A DNA stretch of 64,000 bases from contig CM076997.1 of the NCBI GenBank assembly GCA_039090855.1, forward strand, positions 162,098,709 to 162,162,708, read 5' to 3'. Below, piece after piece: positions 11,371 to 23,519 of this stretch. Source of the stretch: Macrothele yani. Its lineage: Eukaryota; Arthropoda; Arachnida; Araneae; Macrothelidae. Under the pieces are notes generated by a model that did not search any database, had not been told where the DNA came from, and saw only the letters and a program-made list of their open reading frames with translations. Every line of letters starts with the position of its first letter. Positions within the stretch are counted from its first letter, which is position 1. The position numbers and the translations under genes were made by a program.

Positions 11371-12805
11371 TACACTGGCGGAAAGTGAAAAAGGAACACC
11401 AAGAAGGAGACGTCTGATACCAACGAAATTTATACAGCATAATAACGGAATACAGAGGATTACGTGATCAAAACATTATAGCAAAATACAACTGTATTTG
11501 CTGGTAAACTGAAAAACAACATTTCCATGTAACATGGTTAGTATGAGGTTGAACCGCCATGAACTGCGTCACGCTGTGCAATTCTGGCATTGAGTCTGTC
11601 GTACAGATGTTGGATGTAAGTTTGGGGTATTGAGTTCCAAGCATCCTCAACCTGGAAGCGTAAATCGGAGATGGTCGTGGCTGGCGGTGGAGACCGGATA
11701 AGTCGTTGTCCTATAAAATCCCACACGTGCTCAATAGGGGACAAATCCGGTGAACGTGCAGGCCATGGAATTTGTCTCACACCCTGAAGTGCATGTTGCG
11801 TTGCACGTGTGGTGTGTGGGCGTGCGTTATCTTGCTGGAAAACACCACGATGGACCGACCTTGCAAATTGCACAACAACGGGCTGAATGATGTTGTTGAT
11901 GTAGGAGGTGCTGTTTAACGTACCCGGTACAAACACTAGTTGTGTACGGGAGTGATAGCTGATCGCTCCCCTCACCAGGAAACCAGGTGTAGGCCCTGTG
12001 TGTCGCTGGCGGATGCAAGAAGGGTGGAGACGCTCCACTGTGCGTCCGCGATCACGCATACGGCCATCGGAGGCTCCCAAGCAGAATCTGCTTTCATTGC
12101 TGAACACGACAGATCGTCATTGCGTTCTCCAGTGCAGACGTTGGCGACACCACTGCAGCCGTTCCGGACGGTGGGCTGGAGTCAGAGGTACACATGCCAG
12201 ATTCACACGTGCACGTAGTCCTGCATCCAGTAGACGGTTGTGGATTGTTCGCACAATCACCTCAGGTGCAACAGCAGCTCGGATTTGCGTCGCAGTGGAT
12301 GTTATGCTTGGCAACGCCACTCTTCTTATGCGTCGATCGGTCCGCTCATCAGTCCGTCTGTGACTCCCGGTTCCACGTCTTCTCGTGTGAGAATGTTCCT
12401 CGGATTATCTACGCCACCATCGTACTACCACCGATACTTCCCGTCCAATTCGCTCCGCAATACGACAATACGACCACCCGGCCTCGCGGATTCCGACTAG
12501 ACGACCTCGCTCGAAGTCCGATAACTGCTGAAATCGTACACGTCTTCCATGTCCAGGCATTGCACCTTCTTCAGGGTCTTCGCACGTATCCGTACGCCGA
12601 CGACTGATTACATTCACTTCGCCGTACTCCTTAAATACCACCGACGATAATTTGCATATTATGCCGTGCTGTGGCGTAAGCGCACACCGGTTGGTCCCAA
12701 AATTAACATCACACATACGTAATCTCGACCCCATTAACATATGTAAATTTCATGATCGTCCGCCAATTCCATCTTGGTGTTCTTTTTTCACTTTCCGCCA
12801 GTGTA
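11371..12805 (-). mobile_element. Tc1-like transposon with 31-bp terminal inverted repeats
   Basis: Ends beginning CACTGGCGGAAAGTGAAAAA at 11373 and its complement ending at 12803 match with one difference over 31 bp, and TA flanks both sides. Total length is about 1.43 kb, normal for the family. The transposase is read on the minus strand and fills most of it. Confidence 0.9.
11538..12740 (-). pseudogene. Tc1-like transposase, one frame with two stops
   Basis: A single minus-strand frame runs the whole length, broken only by TAA (12405-12407) and TGA (12117-12119). MPGHGRRVRFQQLSDFERGR is the probable N-terminus (about 12560), followed by a paired-like HTH (EAGWSYCRIAERIGREV). The catalytic motifs are FSNESRF (first Asp changed to Asn), FQQDNARPH (second Asp kept) and SPDLSPIEHVWD (Glu kept). 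It ends GGSTSY. Two stops plus a lost catalytic residue make it inactive, but the otherwise open frame marks it as one of the youngest elements here. Confidence 0.85.
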
Positions 12806-13034
12806 GCATAAATCCCGAAACTGTCTGTTCGTTCACTTCTTTGTTTAATAACAACAATAGTGACTGAGGTGGCTCCAGCTGATTCCCCATATGGCGTGCA
12901 AAATAGGGTAGGAAATCTGACTTACTCTGGGCAAGCGTTTCGGGCAGCTATAGTCGTTTGTGTGTACAGGCGGTTTGGGCGTTATGATCGTTAAAGGGTT
13001 AATTAATAAAGCAAATATTTGGTACGGTTATCTC
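12806..13034. other. Spacer between two DNA transposons
   Basis: No feature recognised. Confidence 0.3.
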
Positions 13035-13206
13035 TTAGGCTGTAAAGAAAGTTTCCGGCAAAAATCATATGTGGCGTATATAATGCACGATACTGCGGGC
13101 CTGCGATGACGTAAACATCCCAGAATGCTGTGCGCGAAATAATAGATTCGAAGGACAGAACGAACGTACGCTGTTGGGGTGAAGGCTAGTTGTACATGGC
13201 GACGAT

Positions 13207-13895
13207 ATGATGGCGATATCGAAGGAAGTTGTGCATGCAATATTGCTCTACGAATATTTCAATGGAATGAAAGTTACGGAACCATCTAGAAGATTGCGAA
13301 ATGCTTTTGGCGACGATATTGTCGGACAGTGTACTTGCTGTGACTGGTATAGGAAGTTCGACACTGGTGTAAGGGATCTGTCTGATTCACCCAGAAGTGG
13401 CATACCCAGTAAGGTTGAAGATGGTACACCGCAACACGTGCTATCAACCAAGCTTGATGCAAGACTACAGGAACTGTCTAAGAAACTGAAAACCGACGTC
13501 AGAATTTGGGATTTTCGTGTAAACTATGCAAATGAGTAACCCATGCTCTGCCTGACGAGAATAGGATATAACGCTACTCCATTGCTGTTTTTTTTGCACA
13601 AAATAGAAAAACGTGAGGGCCTCTTGCATCGGTTGGTCAAGAGTGACGAAAAATGTGTCACATACGTGCATGCTATCGGACAAGTAGCATGGTTCAAGCA
13701 GGGACAACCCCTAAAGTAAATTTCAACTTCTGACATAAATTCAAACTTCATTATCACCTTCTACCCCTTCGGGACGGAAGGTGATGGTGAGTTGCTGGTA
13801 GGGTTATCGTGGTGTGATTCACTATGAACTCTTACCGCGGAAGAATACCCTCACAGCGGATGCTTACATCCAACAATTGGACCATCTCTATGCTG
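13207..13895 (+). pseudogene. Mariner transposase, N-terminal and central part
   Basis: The N-terminus has the mariner HTH region with CCDWYRKFDTGVRDLSDSPRSG. It is followed by LLHRLVKSDEKCVTYVHA with the first catalytic Asp (about 13645), then YRGVIHYELLPRKNTLTADAYIQQLDHLYAAL. Frameshifts occur near 13540 and 13720-13800. The reading then runs into the insert at about 13897. Confidence 0.75.
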
Positions 13896-13896
13896 C

Positions 13897-14570
13897 ACTG
13901 TGTTGGCATGGTTTATATTAAGTGTAGAAGTGGGCGCCAACTTATCAGAAGAATCGTTGTTGTTTGCAGGTTCATTGGAGCAGGGAAGCAAGTAAACGAA
14001 TAGCTAAACAAATTGAATGTAATGACAGATGATTTCGTTTTCACATTCCTTTATTCTTTAGATTAGGGGAGAAAGGGGAAATATCAATTAGTCTGAATAA
14101 ATAGTATATACTTCCAGCGGGTGATGGATATTTCGGGAGGCTGTCTCTATGTAATTCCCCCAAAACTTTCCTTCGATTTCAACCAGTGCAAAAACGTTTT
14201 TTCCCTGCTTTGTGTCCGAGCAAAACCCTTCGTCTTCTACCCTCAAATCTCCAAGACTCCTCTTTACGACTACTCCTTCTAATTCCCTTTCGCTATCTAT
14301 CCCCGAGGAAGATGCTCCTGACGTAAGAAGTTGAATGTTAATTACTTACTGGGATTGTCCCTGGAAGGATCTCTCTCTGAGGGAGAGTTTCATCCAACGA
14401 CTGGGGGATAAAAAAGGAGGTCCTTTTGTTCGTCGGACGTTCTACAGTCCGTGAAAGGATGGCTTTTCAGGATACGTTGAGCGCCATATTTTAACTGAGG
14501 GTGAATTTCTCTAGGTGCCGTTCGCGCAGTGAATAACCAAAGTTACTTATGCTTTAAATATTTCCATATA
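13897..14570. mobile_element. Unidentified ~0.67 kb insert inside the mariner
   Basis: The insert separates the mariner residues LYAAL from KRPALINQYEVVFYQDNA. CACTG occurs at both junctions and may be a 5-bp target-site duplication. A purine run (AGGGGAGAAAGGGG, about 14066) and TGGGCGCCAAC (about 13931) recall an LTR-element polypurine tract and primer site, but no matching LTRs are visible. No ORF is recognised. Confidence 0.4.
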
Positions 14571-14946
14571 ACCACTGCAAGAAAAGCGCCCAGCGTTGAT
14601 CAATCAATATGAAGTTGTTTTTTACCAAGATAACGCTCGTCCACATGTAGCTTACAGCCCAGCAAAAATTGCACGAGATGGAATGAAAAATATTGTCAAT
14701 CCCCGTTTATTCCCCGGACCTTGCCCCGTCCGACTTTCATCTCTTCCGGTCTTTGTCGAATTTTCTTACTGAGAAAAACTTTGCTAATGCAGTTGATGTG
14801 AAACTTTGCATGAATGACTTCTTCAACTCCAGCTCGCCAGAGATCTATCGCAATGGGATATTTCAATACGCACATTGGTGGAACGTGGATACACTTCGGA
14901 ACAAGGTTATAAGTTGCAATGGGGACTACCTGGACTATTATGTGTA
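14571..14946 (+). pseudogene. Mariner transposase, C-terminal part
   Basis: VFYQDNARPHVAY carries the second catalytic Asp. After a +1 shift, YSPDLAPSDFHLFRSL carries the third (about 14710). The C-terminal helices and WWNVDTLRNKVISCNGDYLDYYV follow, ending at TAG 14945-14947. This end is the best preserved part. Confidence 0.75.
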
Positions 14947-15019
14947 GCGTTTTGTACAATTCTAAGTTTGAAATACATACTTTTCTATTTTGCGGATACT
15001 TTTTTCGCAACCTGACAGT

Positions 15020-15690
15020 TTTATTCATATTAAAAACAACTTTCAAGTTTAACACTTTAACTGGATGGAAAGAAATAAGTCGGAGTTAGAAATGTTGTAA
15101 CGTTTTTTTTTTTAATTAAATGTTTCCCCTTATAACCTTACTTATCGTACCATCCGTGGTTCTTGTAAAAGTGGAGCTTCTTAACGTTATGGTTTGAATA
15201 GCTAGCACAAAATCTTTAATTGTACAATGAGCAGTATTAGGCGACTTAACGGCCAGTAGCGAAAAGCCTTCTAATCACTTAAGAATAATTGTCTTTATTT
15301 TGATCTTCCAGTCACAAGAAAACATCGCTTCAAAGTCATTTCAACATGACCAAGAGCACTACACTTCAAAATAATTCAACAATTTAAACCTCTGTAAGTT
15401 AGGCTCGAAGTGTATCCATCTTGATACAACTTTCGTCCATTATATATCTGGTCTACAATGTACAACGCAAGGCCGCAGTGATCTACTCACACATAACGTT
15501 GCTTGCTCCACACATTATATACCTCCTTTTTATCTTGTCAAAACATACATACATACATCATACAATCTGACCTCAAAACCGTTGCCACATAACATCCAGT
15601 GAGTGAGAAAATATAGCCTTAAGGTTGAAACGCTTAATAAGAATGAACTCAAAATTTGCAAAGGGAAAGAAACTAAAAATGAAAGATTAG
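15020..15690. other. AT-rich sequence without a recognised feature
   Basis: Contains a short CATA microsatellite (15543-15560) and T tracts. No supported gene. Confidence 0.3.
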
Positions 15691-15699
15691 AATATACGT

Positions 15700-16610
15700 C
15701 ATAACGTAAGCAGGGAATCATAGGGTTTAACCATGATAAACTTTAATCACCATTTGGAATATGGTGAGTTAAAATTATCTCCCGTTTTCTTAATGCTTAT
15801 TTGAAGACGCTCTCATTTGCCATAATTCCATGCCAGCTGCGTTAATGAGGCAGGACGTTTTCCTAACGCTGGTATTAGTCTATCCGAGGGGATATCGGAG
15901 TTCGATTTTATGTCTTCATTGCTATGCGAGGGGTTAAGTGGACAATGTGATCTTTGTAGGTTTGTATCAAGAAATGTTCACATCTTAATGAAGGCAGTTT
16001 CCACGGTGAGTCAAAGAACAGTTAATTGGCCAGGGAATGAGAAGCGGAAAATGCCCAGGAAGTTCGGCGTTAAGGAGGGGTGTGAGAATGCACGGTTGGC
16101 ATCGGGTTTCCTGCGAAGAAGGATATCTCGCGCGCTTTTTTGTGAAGAGTGTTTGAAGATAGAGTTGGAGGTAAGACGTGCATGCCAGTGAAGGGCGTCT
16201 TCAGTCTCCGCGAACAAAGAAGAAGAGATTTAGAATGTGCGCGGCCTAAAAGTGAGACCAAGCAGAAATTAAATTTGGAAACAAAAACACAGCAGCGAGA
16301 TAGCTGAGAAAGAAGTCCAACAGAATATTAAGGAGAACCGGACCTTGGAGTGAATACAAAGTATGATAAAGAAAGCAGGAAAAATCATTGAAGACCTCTC
16401 TCCATAATTTACTGAATAAACCTGTTCTTCACAGCAAAAGAGCGATTATAATTTCAGCAGGTATTTTATTTAGCTAGTTTCGTCATCGGGGAAAACTACA
16501 GGTGAAACCCTAGAACTTCTGAATTTCCTACAAGTGAAAATCTAATGAGCTCCTGAGACACGGAACTGAAACAAGCACAATGAACATCCCTGTAACAGAG
16601 AAATAGGCTC
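15700..16610 (+). repeat. Diverged direct repeat, copy 1
   Basis: Shares blocks in the same order with 18130-18890: CAGCTGCGTTAATG followed by GGCGGGA/GGCAGGA, TTCGATTTTA, TGAATAAACC..GTTCTTCACAGCAAAAGA, AGCAGGTATTTTATTTAG, and CCCTGTAACA at the end. Many indels separate the copies. It could be a segmental duplication or two copies of an unidentified mobile repeat. Confidence 0.55.
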
Positions 16611-18120
16611 GAACGAAAACAGTAGATTTAACTTTTAAATTAAATTCCTATCAGAGTTTCAATCTGCGGTGGGGAAATCATTACTTCTCGATTAAAGATA
16701 TTCCTTCTGAACCGCACGTTACGTCCCCGAATATCTTGCAGATTTCCACATCTCTGACAGTATTTCAAAAGTAAATGTCTATTATATTACAGGATAGAGA
16801 TGAACAAAGTGTTGAAAATACATGAGGATAAACGAATAACGTACAGTAGACACGTTGCGGAAATTTCTGTTCCATAGACTTAGAAGAGCTTGCTGTTACA
16901 ATAAGCTGATTGTGACGTATATCCTAATGTAACTTTCATTTTTAGTTCTTTTGCCGATGTAAATTTGAGTTTGTTCTCCTTAATACTTCAAAAATTAACG
17001 TGATATATTCCCTCTCTCACGAGAATGAGGTTGGCAACACATTTGAGGTCAGAGAGAAAGTGACGTATGAATGTGATTAGAACGATAGATAAAAAGGACG
17101 GTAAGGCAGTTGCTCAGATGTGCATGTGTGTTTGTAGACGTTGGATTGTTAAGATAAATGTGAAATTGACAACGTGTAGTGCCATATTGTGGACTTCTAC
17201 TGAAATGTTGCTGGACCAATAAAAGGTTATCGTAAGTTTGGCTTATGTATATGCTTCGTCTAGCCGTTAAAGCTTAATTAGGAACTATAGCATCGTATTC
17301 TTATTTAGTTCAAGATTCATTAGTCACGGTTTAGACATAGGATAAAACCAATCTTGCTCACGAAAACGACATTACGTTATATGATCATATAGGATTTCTA
17401 TTTCCCAATAAGCTACGCAAAGATAAAGCGCGTTAAGATCTCAACTTCCTGTTCGTTAGTACTTCATGGACAATAAACAACCAGTCTAAGTACATGTGAG
17501 TGCTGATTCTTTTCATCCTCCATTCAATAATACAGTATTGTTAAGGGTATTTAGTTTATTCATGTACTTTCAATCTTATCCCTACAACCGGCCTGAGAAA
17601 ATTCATTCGGGATTAAAACAATGGGCTGAAATCAGTTCGAACGAATACAGTCGCAGTCAAAAAAGTGGGCGTAACAAGGCTGGAACGAGCGGGACTTATG
17701 CAACGGTAAAGAGTGATAATGCCAGTCAGAAAGCGTTGCCTTCTCCCTTAGCTTTGTTACTCGAAGTACTCATTTAGAAGAATGATTGAGACTGATCATT
17801 TCTCACTGATTACATGCAACAAGAGCTAAAACATTGGTAACGAACCTGAGAAAGAAGTTTGAGTCAATTGTTTCTATCCTTTGCCACAATGTATGAGTCA
17901 GGGGGACTAGCCATCCATCATGCTTTAGGCCATGGAGCAAAGAATAAAGAAAAAAGAAATTACAAGAGGGGAACTCTGACCATTAGGTACAAGTTCGTGG
18001 TATGTACTTCTGAAATGAAAGAGAGGGCAAGGAATTGTTTTGTAATAGCTTTCGTAAAACCCGGCCGCTATGTCGCCATTTCTGTTTGGGAAGTGCAAAC
18101 ATTTTTTCATCACCATTAGG
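16611..18120. other. Spacer between the two direct-repeat copies
   Basis: No recognised mobile element. An open stretch at 17520-17765 contains SSNEYSRSQKSGRN and TSGTYATV followed by a GTAAAG donor-like site. Its composition recalls a cytoplasmic receptor exon, but its phase does not fit the neighbouring exons, so it is not called. Confidence 0.3.
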
Positions 18121-18129
18121 TTCAAATAC

Positions 18130-18890
18130 ATCAGTCCCTGAAATGGTTGATAGCACTCCCATATGTTCAACAGAATTAATAGCTATTTTGAAAATGATGA
18201 ATTTGAATCATCTTCCTTTCTTTAGCATAATTATGAGACGGTCCCTTTTTGCCCATTTCCGTGCAGCTGCGTTAATGGGCGGGATACTTTTGCTTCTTAA
18301 CCGTCCCAATCGGGAAAAGTTCGATTTTACGACAATATTCTGTGACGGAGTAATGTGAGGGGTCAGATAGAACGTAATTAAGGAATTTCCGCGCTTGATG
18401 AGAGACGCTGGGGAAGAGAGTAACAGGGGGGTCACGCATTTGGTCTAAAATAGGAATGACAATAAGCAGGGTATTCGATTCGAAGAGGAGAGACAGGCAG
18501 TTCAGCGGGGATTTTTCTTCTCAGGGTAAAAACCAAGATGGCAGGCAAAGGAAGGATGGTTGGCTTGAAGAGCAGAATGAAAAATATGGAAACGAATACT
18601 TAGCAAGGAGATAACAGAAGAGTCATTTTAATAGAGAAACCGAGGAACGTACTAGTAATATTAGACAATGCTTGAGACCTTCCCCATAACATCGGAATAA
18701 ACACATTCTTCACTGCAAAAGAAATCATCTTAATTTTAGCAGATGTTTTATTTATTCGTTTCATCTTAGAGGAATAATACAGATTAAACCCCGAAACTTC
18801 AAAATTCTCTTCAAGCGAAGATCCAACGAACCCCTCACGCAGGGCACAGGAATACAATTTAGTGAGAAGCCCTGTAACACCTAAAGGTTC
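18130..18890 (+). repeat. Diverged direct repeat, copy 2
   Basis: Second copy of the 15700-16610 repeat, about 2.3-2.4 kb downstream in the same orientation. The last 200 bases (18684-18890) align best. Confidence 0.55.
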
Positions 18891-19069
18891 GTGTTTTGGT
18901 TCAACGATTGTAAGGACCTATGGGATTGAAAAAAATGAAGGCAATCAGATGTATGAAAAGTTGCAAACTGTCTGTTTTCGCTTTTTCATATATTTAGAAC
19001 ATTTGTGAAACTTTTGCAGTACCTTGGTCTTCTGCTTCTTTAAACACCGCTTTTAACAATTATTGTTGT

Positions 19070-19301
19070 GTCAAAAATTTTTTTTTTTTCATTGTTAAAA
19101 GTTTAACAACCACCGTGAGCACCGCTGTGGGTCATAAACAGTGGTTTGGGTCTAATTTGGTACCACCGGTTCCAAGGACGGGAGAGAGAGAGAGCCAATG
19201 CCGCAAGACAAACACAACATCCATGCCTCACTGGATTTGAACCCTGACCCATCACGGAATAACAGCCAGACGCCATCGCTTAGAACACGGCGCCACCGGT
19301 A
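19070..19301 (-). repeat. SINE-A, minus-strand copy
   Basis: On the minus strand: a tRNA-like head (GGTGGCGCCGTGTTCTAAGC, degenerate B box TCAAATCCAG), the family body GAGGCATGGATGTTGTGTTTGTCTT, CTCTCTCCCGTCCTTGG, GGTGGTTGTTAAAC, and an A-rich tail (T-run at 19079-19090). It is more diverged than the copies at 27-33 kb. Confidence 0.75.
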
Positions 19302-21290
19302 ATGCTCGGAAATGATTCAGAAGATATGTTCATGTGAAGAACAGCTGTAATTTATCAATGTGGAAAGATTTTTGAACACGTGATTGACAGCAATTTTAAA
19401 TGGGAAAAATATCGTACGGCATTTGAAGGAGAAAATGTGTTGTTTCACTCATTGATTAGAATTTAGTTTAAGAGGGAATAGTTAAACATGTGTTCTGAAT
19501 ATATTTAAGCATGATAGATTGGGCGATTCTGTGCTGCGCTTTGTAAATGGATAAGAATCGCATAATTTTTGCATTGCCCAACATGGTATTTTTCTCCAAG
19601 AGACAGCAATACATTTCTACAACATCGTAATGTGTGGGTGTCTATGGGATGGAAGTTTGTGGAGGTACATTTTGATTTAACAGAATAAGATTTGTAACCG
19701 AGCGCTGTGGCAGAAAATTAGCGGTGGCATTTTGAAGGAAATGGGGGTAATGAGATTCGACTATACATGATTCGTTTCCCATTTATTGTTTCAGACTTTA
19801 AAAGAGAGTAACCTGATATAACAAAAGCAGTCTCCTACAATCATTTTCTTTATATACAGCATACAATCAAATTCCTCATAAGAGCCAGCAATTATTATAA
19901 ACGATTGCGTGTAACTTTCTAAGAAAGTTAAGAAAGTGTAACTTTCTTAGGAAGAATAAACTTTCTAAGAAAGTTTATTCTGCTATTCCACATACCGAAA
20001 AATAAGACAAATTAAAACAAGAACAATATAGGTGCTTCTTTGAACAACTGCGTATTCTAACGGAAGCCTCAGGGACTTCTGCTGCATGACGACCAGAGAT
20101 AACCTAAACGTAAAGCGTTGATTATGTATCGCAGATGATTACGTAAGTAACTGATTAACACTTCAGGTGTAGACACAAGCCATCCGCATGGTGGTGGAAT
20201 TGTTTTACGGTCATACATGAAATTCCAGGAGTTCTTAATCTGTCAGGAAGAGAGATATAGCTGCCTGAAATGACAGATTTTGGGTGATGAATGTAAAAAC
20301 CACGATAATTTCACGATGCTACGTCACGAACATTAAGAGCTTACTCGTAAGAAGCAATTGCAGCGTCACAGGCAGACACAGACAAATCGAAGCCACTCAT
20401 GCTTTTCACGTTAATACAAATAAAACAATGTTTATAAATGCACTTCTTATAACTTAACGTCTACTGTAGTTTCGGATGGGAATGAACTGGTCCAGATTCC
20501 CCAAGACTATGGAGTGTTCATTTCTTGTGACAACTGTTATTTGCTTCGCGTGTCGCATGCCACTTGGTGGTTATCAGTTGAGAGCTGTACCGATGAGTTG
20601 CAATCATTCACCAGTGAAGGACGGTTCCGAGAAATACAGAAGACTTCTAATATGTCAAGATCAGACACTGATCTACGTTTTCCTAATAATTTTACTTCGT
20701 CAAACAAAAGTTGGTAGTTATTCCCTCAACAGCGTTGGGCAACAGAAGATTTTTGTGCTAACGCTTTTTAACGTATGACTGGTTTTCTGTTTCTTTATTT
20801 TATTTCTCATATCGGACTTTACCAAAAAGACAAATGTGAGAGTTTTAAAAATAACTGGTTGGGATATTTTTTCCCCTATCGTTTCATTCAATTCATTTTC
20901 ATTCTGATAAACTTATTTGTAATTCAATTAGGATAACTATTAAAAAAAAACGAAGGCATTTTTCGAAATTTATTAAGAGCATTCTTTCTATTCTTTTGAA
21001 AAAGAACTCTCACTTCCACTTTGCGGGAGGGGACCCGATGAGGAATTTCCACCTGAATCAGGTTATATACGATTTTTCTAGAAACATTCTTTTAGAAGGC
21101 TCTATGAAGAGGTTCATATAGAATGTTTCATAAAAATATAGAGAAAATGAAATAAACAAAAAAACAATATTTTTAGAAAAATAGTAAGGCTTGATCAGAA
21201 GATAATACAGGAAGAGATAATAAACATATTGAAAAACTATTTTTGAATCCATTAGAAATCTTGTATAATTATTCCTATTATTTCTTTTTA
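19302..21290. other. AT-rich sequence with one unassigned reading frame
   Basis: A nested palindrome lies at 19915-19982. The frame ending at 20717 (VSDGNELVQIPQDYGVFISCDNCYLLRVS...) is open for about 80 codons after a CTACTGTAG acceptor-like site. It has no recognised family and is recorded only as a possible exon. Confidence 0.3.
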
Positions 21291-21294
21291 TTTA

Positions 21295-21896
21295 GGGCCG
21301 TCCATAAAATACGTCCGTGATTTTGTACTAATTTTAGAGCCCCCTCTCTCATGTCATATTTTGTCCGGTTGTTGACACCCCTAATTCTCTCAAGCCCCTT
21401 TATTTTTGACGACTGTTTATAGAAGTCCGTTAAGAAACAAAGAACACATGTAATTTATTTAAAGGAATCTTCCATATATTTACACGTTTGCTTCAGAAAA
21501 TATTTATTATTTAGGCATTAATTTCCCAAATGCTACCCGAACTTTATCATTCTGAAATAAAGATCTACAAATGAACGCACGCATTCAAGTTTACAATACT
21601 CCCGATTATACCATCTACAAAACACGATAGATTTGGTAGTACAAATATGAGAATTTAATATTAATATTCTGATTTACCCATATATCATCAGACATTTGAA
21701 ATATTTCATAGTTTCTTAACTATTAAAAGAAGAAAAAAAGAGAAAACAAAACGAAGAAATACCATCCACTATATTTTTGCCACTGGACGTCCGAATTACT
21801 AACACCCCCCCCTCCCCTCTCACATGTCACATTTGGTCCGGTTGTCAGGATCCTCCCCTCCCCGTGTAATATCGGACTTATTTTATGGACGGCTCC
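21295..21896. mobile_element. MITE-like repeat with GGCCGTCCATAAAAT ends
   Basis: The ends GGCCGTCCATAAAATACGTC (21296) and its complement ending GGACGGCTCC (21896) form short terminal inverted repeats about 600 bp apart. Just inside, both ends carry a C-rich block and TGTCAYATTTKGTCCGGTTG in the same orientation (21350 and 21823). No transposase is encoded. Confidence 0.6.
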
Positions 21897-22184
21897 TTTA
21901 AATATTTGCATTTGTATATTTTAATTCATTTTAACTTAATTTAGGTATACATTAATTTTTTTCGCATATTTTACTGGGTATTATCATATTAGATTTAACA
22001 TTACTTGTATTTCATTTCATTTCATTTATTTTGTTATGGGGTTACATTTGACTATGTTACATTTCAAAATTATATTTATGATATATAGTATTAACAAAAA
22101 CAACTTATATACCATGAATACTTATGTACAGGGTAACCACAGAACAGGAAATTGAGTAAAAGGCTATATATATATATATATATA

Positions 22185-23403
22185 CACTATCCACCAACAA
22201 GTAATTGGACACCCCTGCAATCGACGCTATCTGCGGTCCTGATACACGTTACGGCCGCCGCCGTTAAATGACGTGTGAGAAACAACAACGCAACCAGTCG
22301 CATGCAAGATGCCACGCAGTTCGGAGCTCTCTGATTTCAAGAAAGGTGTAATCGTCGGGTATCACAGAAATGGCTGATTCATACGTGACATATCCAGCAA
22401 GTTGAAGTGCCCAAAATCGACAGTGGCCTACGTGATTGGCAAGTGGAAGATGAGAAGTGGCTGTCAGAATGTGTCCGACCCGGCAGACCCACAAAACTGG
22501 GAGTTAAAAACCGACGGGTGCTGACCACAGAAATTCGGACGAACCGCAACAAATCAATGGACCACATCCGCGAGGAGTTTCAACAGGCATCCGGGAATGT
22601 TCTTTCGATGAATACCATCCGTAAAGAAACCCATCTGCTCGGTTATCATGGACGTGCTGCCGCTCGGAAGCCTTTGATCACCAAGTACATTAGTGCTGCT
22701 CGGCTAACGTGGTGCAAAGAACGTCGACAGTAGACCGTTGAACAGGGGAAACAGGTTTTCTGGAGCGACGAATCAAGGTTCACCCTCTACCGTTCGGATG
22801 GCAGGGTGTGGGTTTGGCGTGTGCCTGGAGAACGCGTCCTGCCGGAATGTATTGTGCCAACTGTGAAGTTAGGCGGCGGTGGAATTATGCTATAAGGGTG
22901 TTTCTCCTGGTATGGCACGGGACCCTTGGTCGGAATTTCTGGTAGACTCAACGCCGAGACCTACTGCTCCATTTTGGATGACCATGCGCTTCCTACGTTG
23001 TGGCAGTTTTACGGGATGGACCTATGGTTACTTTCAGGATAACAATGCCACCTGTAATGTTGTGAGGTCCACCATGGCTTGGCATGGTGACAATGGGGTT
23101 AATCGAATTGACTGGCCTGCGCAGAGCCAGGACCTTAACCATATCGAGAACCTCTGGGACGAGTTAGAGCGTCGACGTAAGGGGTGCCCCCACCGTCTGA
23201 AATCGGTGAAGGAACTGACCTGTCTTCTCCAAGCCGAGTGGAAGAAAATACCGCTAGTCGTCGTACAACGCCTATTTGAGAGTTTGTCCCGGACGGTCGC
23301 AGCTGTGATCGCCGCTCGTGGAGGCTCCACCAACTATTGAAGGTGAATAAACTTCGTTTTCCTTTGCTATCACAGGTGTCCAATTACCTGTTGGTAGATA
23401 GTG
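22185..23403 (+). mobile_element. Tc1-like transposon nested in the CR1-like LINE
   Basis: The ends CACTATCCACCAACAAGTAA (22185) and the complement of TTACCTGTTGGTAGATAGTG (ending 23403) are inverted over 29 bp with few differences. TA repeats lie on both sides, consistent with insertion into a TA microsatellite. Length is 1.2 kb. Confidence 0.85.
22309..23340 (+). pseudogene. Tc1-like transposase with frameshifts
   Basis: Starts MPRSSELSDFKKGVIVGYH, with an in-frame TGA at about 22377 and a frame change. The paired-like HTH and linker are followed by VFWSDESRFTLYRSDGRVWVW (first Asp, about 22770), [10 protein letters not shown] (second Asp, about 23035) and SQDLNHIENLWDELERRR (Glu, about 23135). 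It ends ARGGSTNY and TGA at 23340. All three catalytic residues are present, but at least three frame breaks prevent expression. Confidence 0.8.
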
Positions 23404-23519
23404 CATATATATATAGCCTGAGTGCATCCCAATTCTCCTAAAGTACATAGTCAAGTCAAACGTCCTGCACATATAAAATTTACTCATATGTGGTCTGATT
23501 ACTAAATTTTACCATAGAA

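Larger units (their letters stand above)
13035..15015 (+). mobile_element. Mariner-like transposon with internal insert
   Basis: The left end (TAGGCTGTAAAGAAAGTTTC) and the complement of the right end near 15015 (CAGGTTGCGAAAAAAGTATC) are similar over about 30 bp. The transposase is read at 13207-13895 and 14575-14946 and is interrupted by an insert of about 0.65-0.68 kb. Without the insert the element would be about 1.3 kb, the usual mariner length. Confidence 0.75.

Noticed and set aside
12194..12607. 137-codon plus-strand frame
   Set aside because: It is the antisense of the Tc1-like transposase on minus.
13897..14570. LTR retrotransposon in the mariner
   Set aside because: PBS- and PPT-like motifs are present, but no pair of terminal direct repeats can be found, so the class is left open.
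17520..17765. Receptor cytoplasmic exon (SSNEYSRSQKSGRN, TSGTYATV)
   Set aside because: It resembles a signalling tail and has a donor-like GTAAAG, but a start in the right phase would end in the wrong phase for the 38806 exon, and no strong acceptor is visible.
20469..20717. Possible exon with CDNCYLLRVS
   Set aside because: An open frame after an acceptor-like site, but no family is recognised and no phase link to the other exons.
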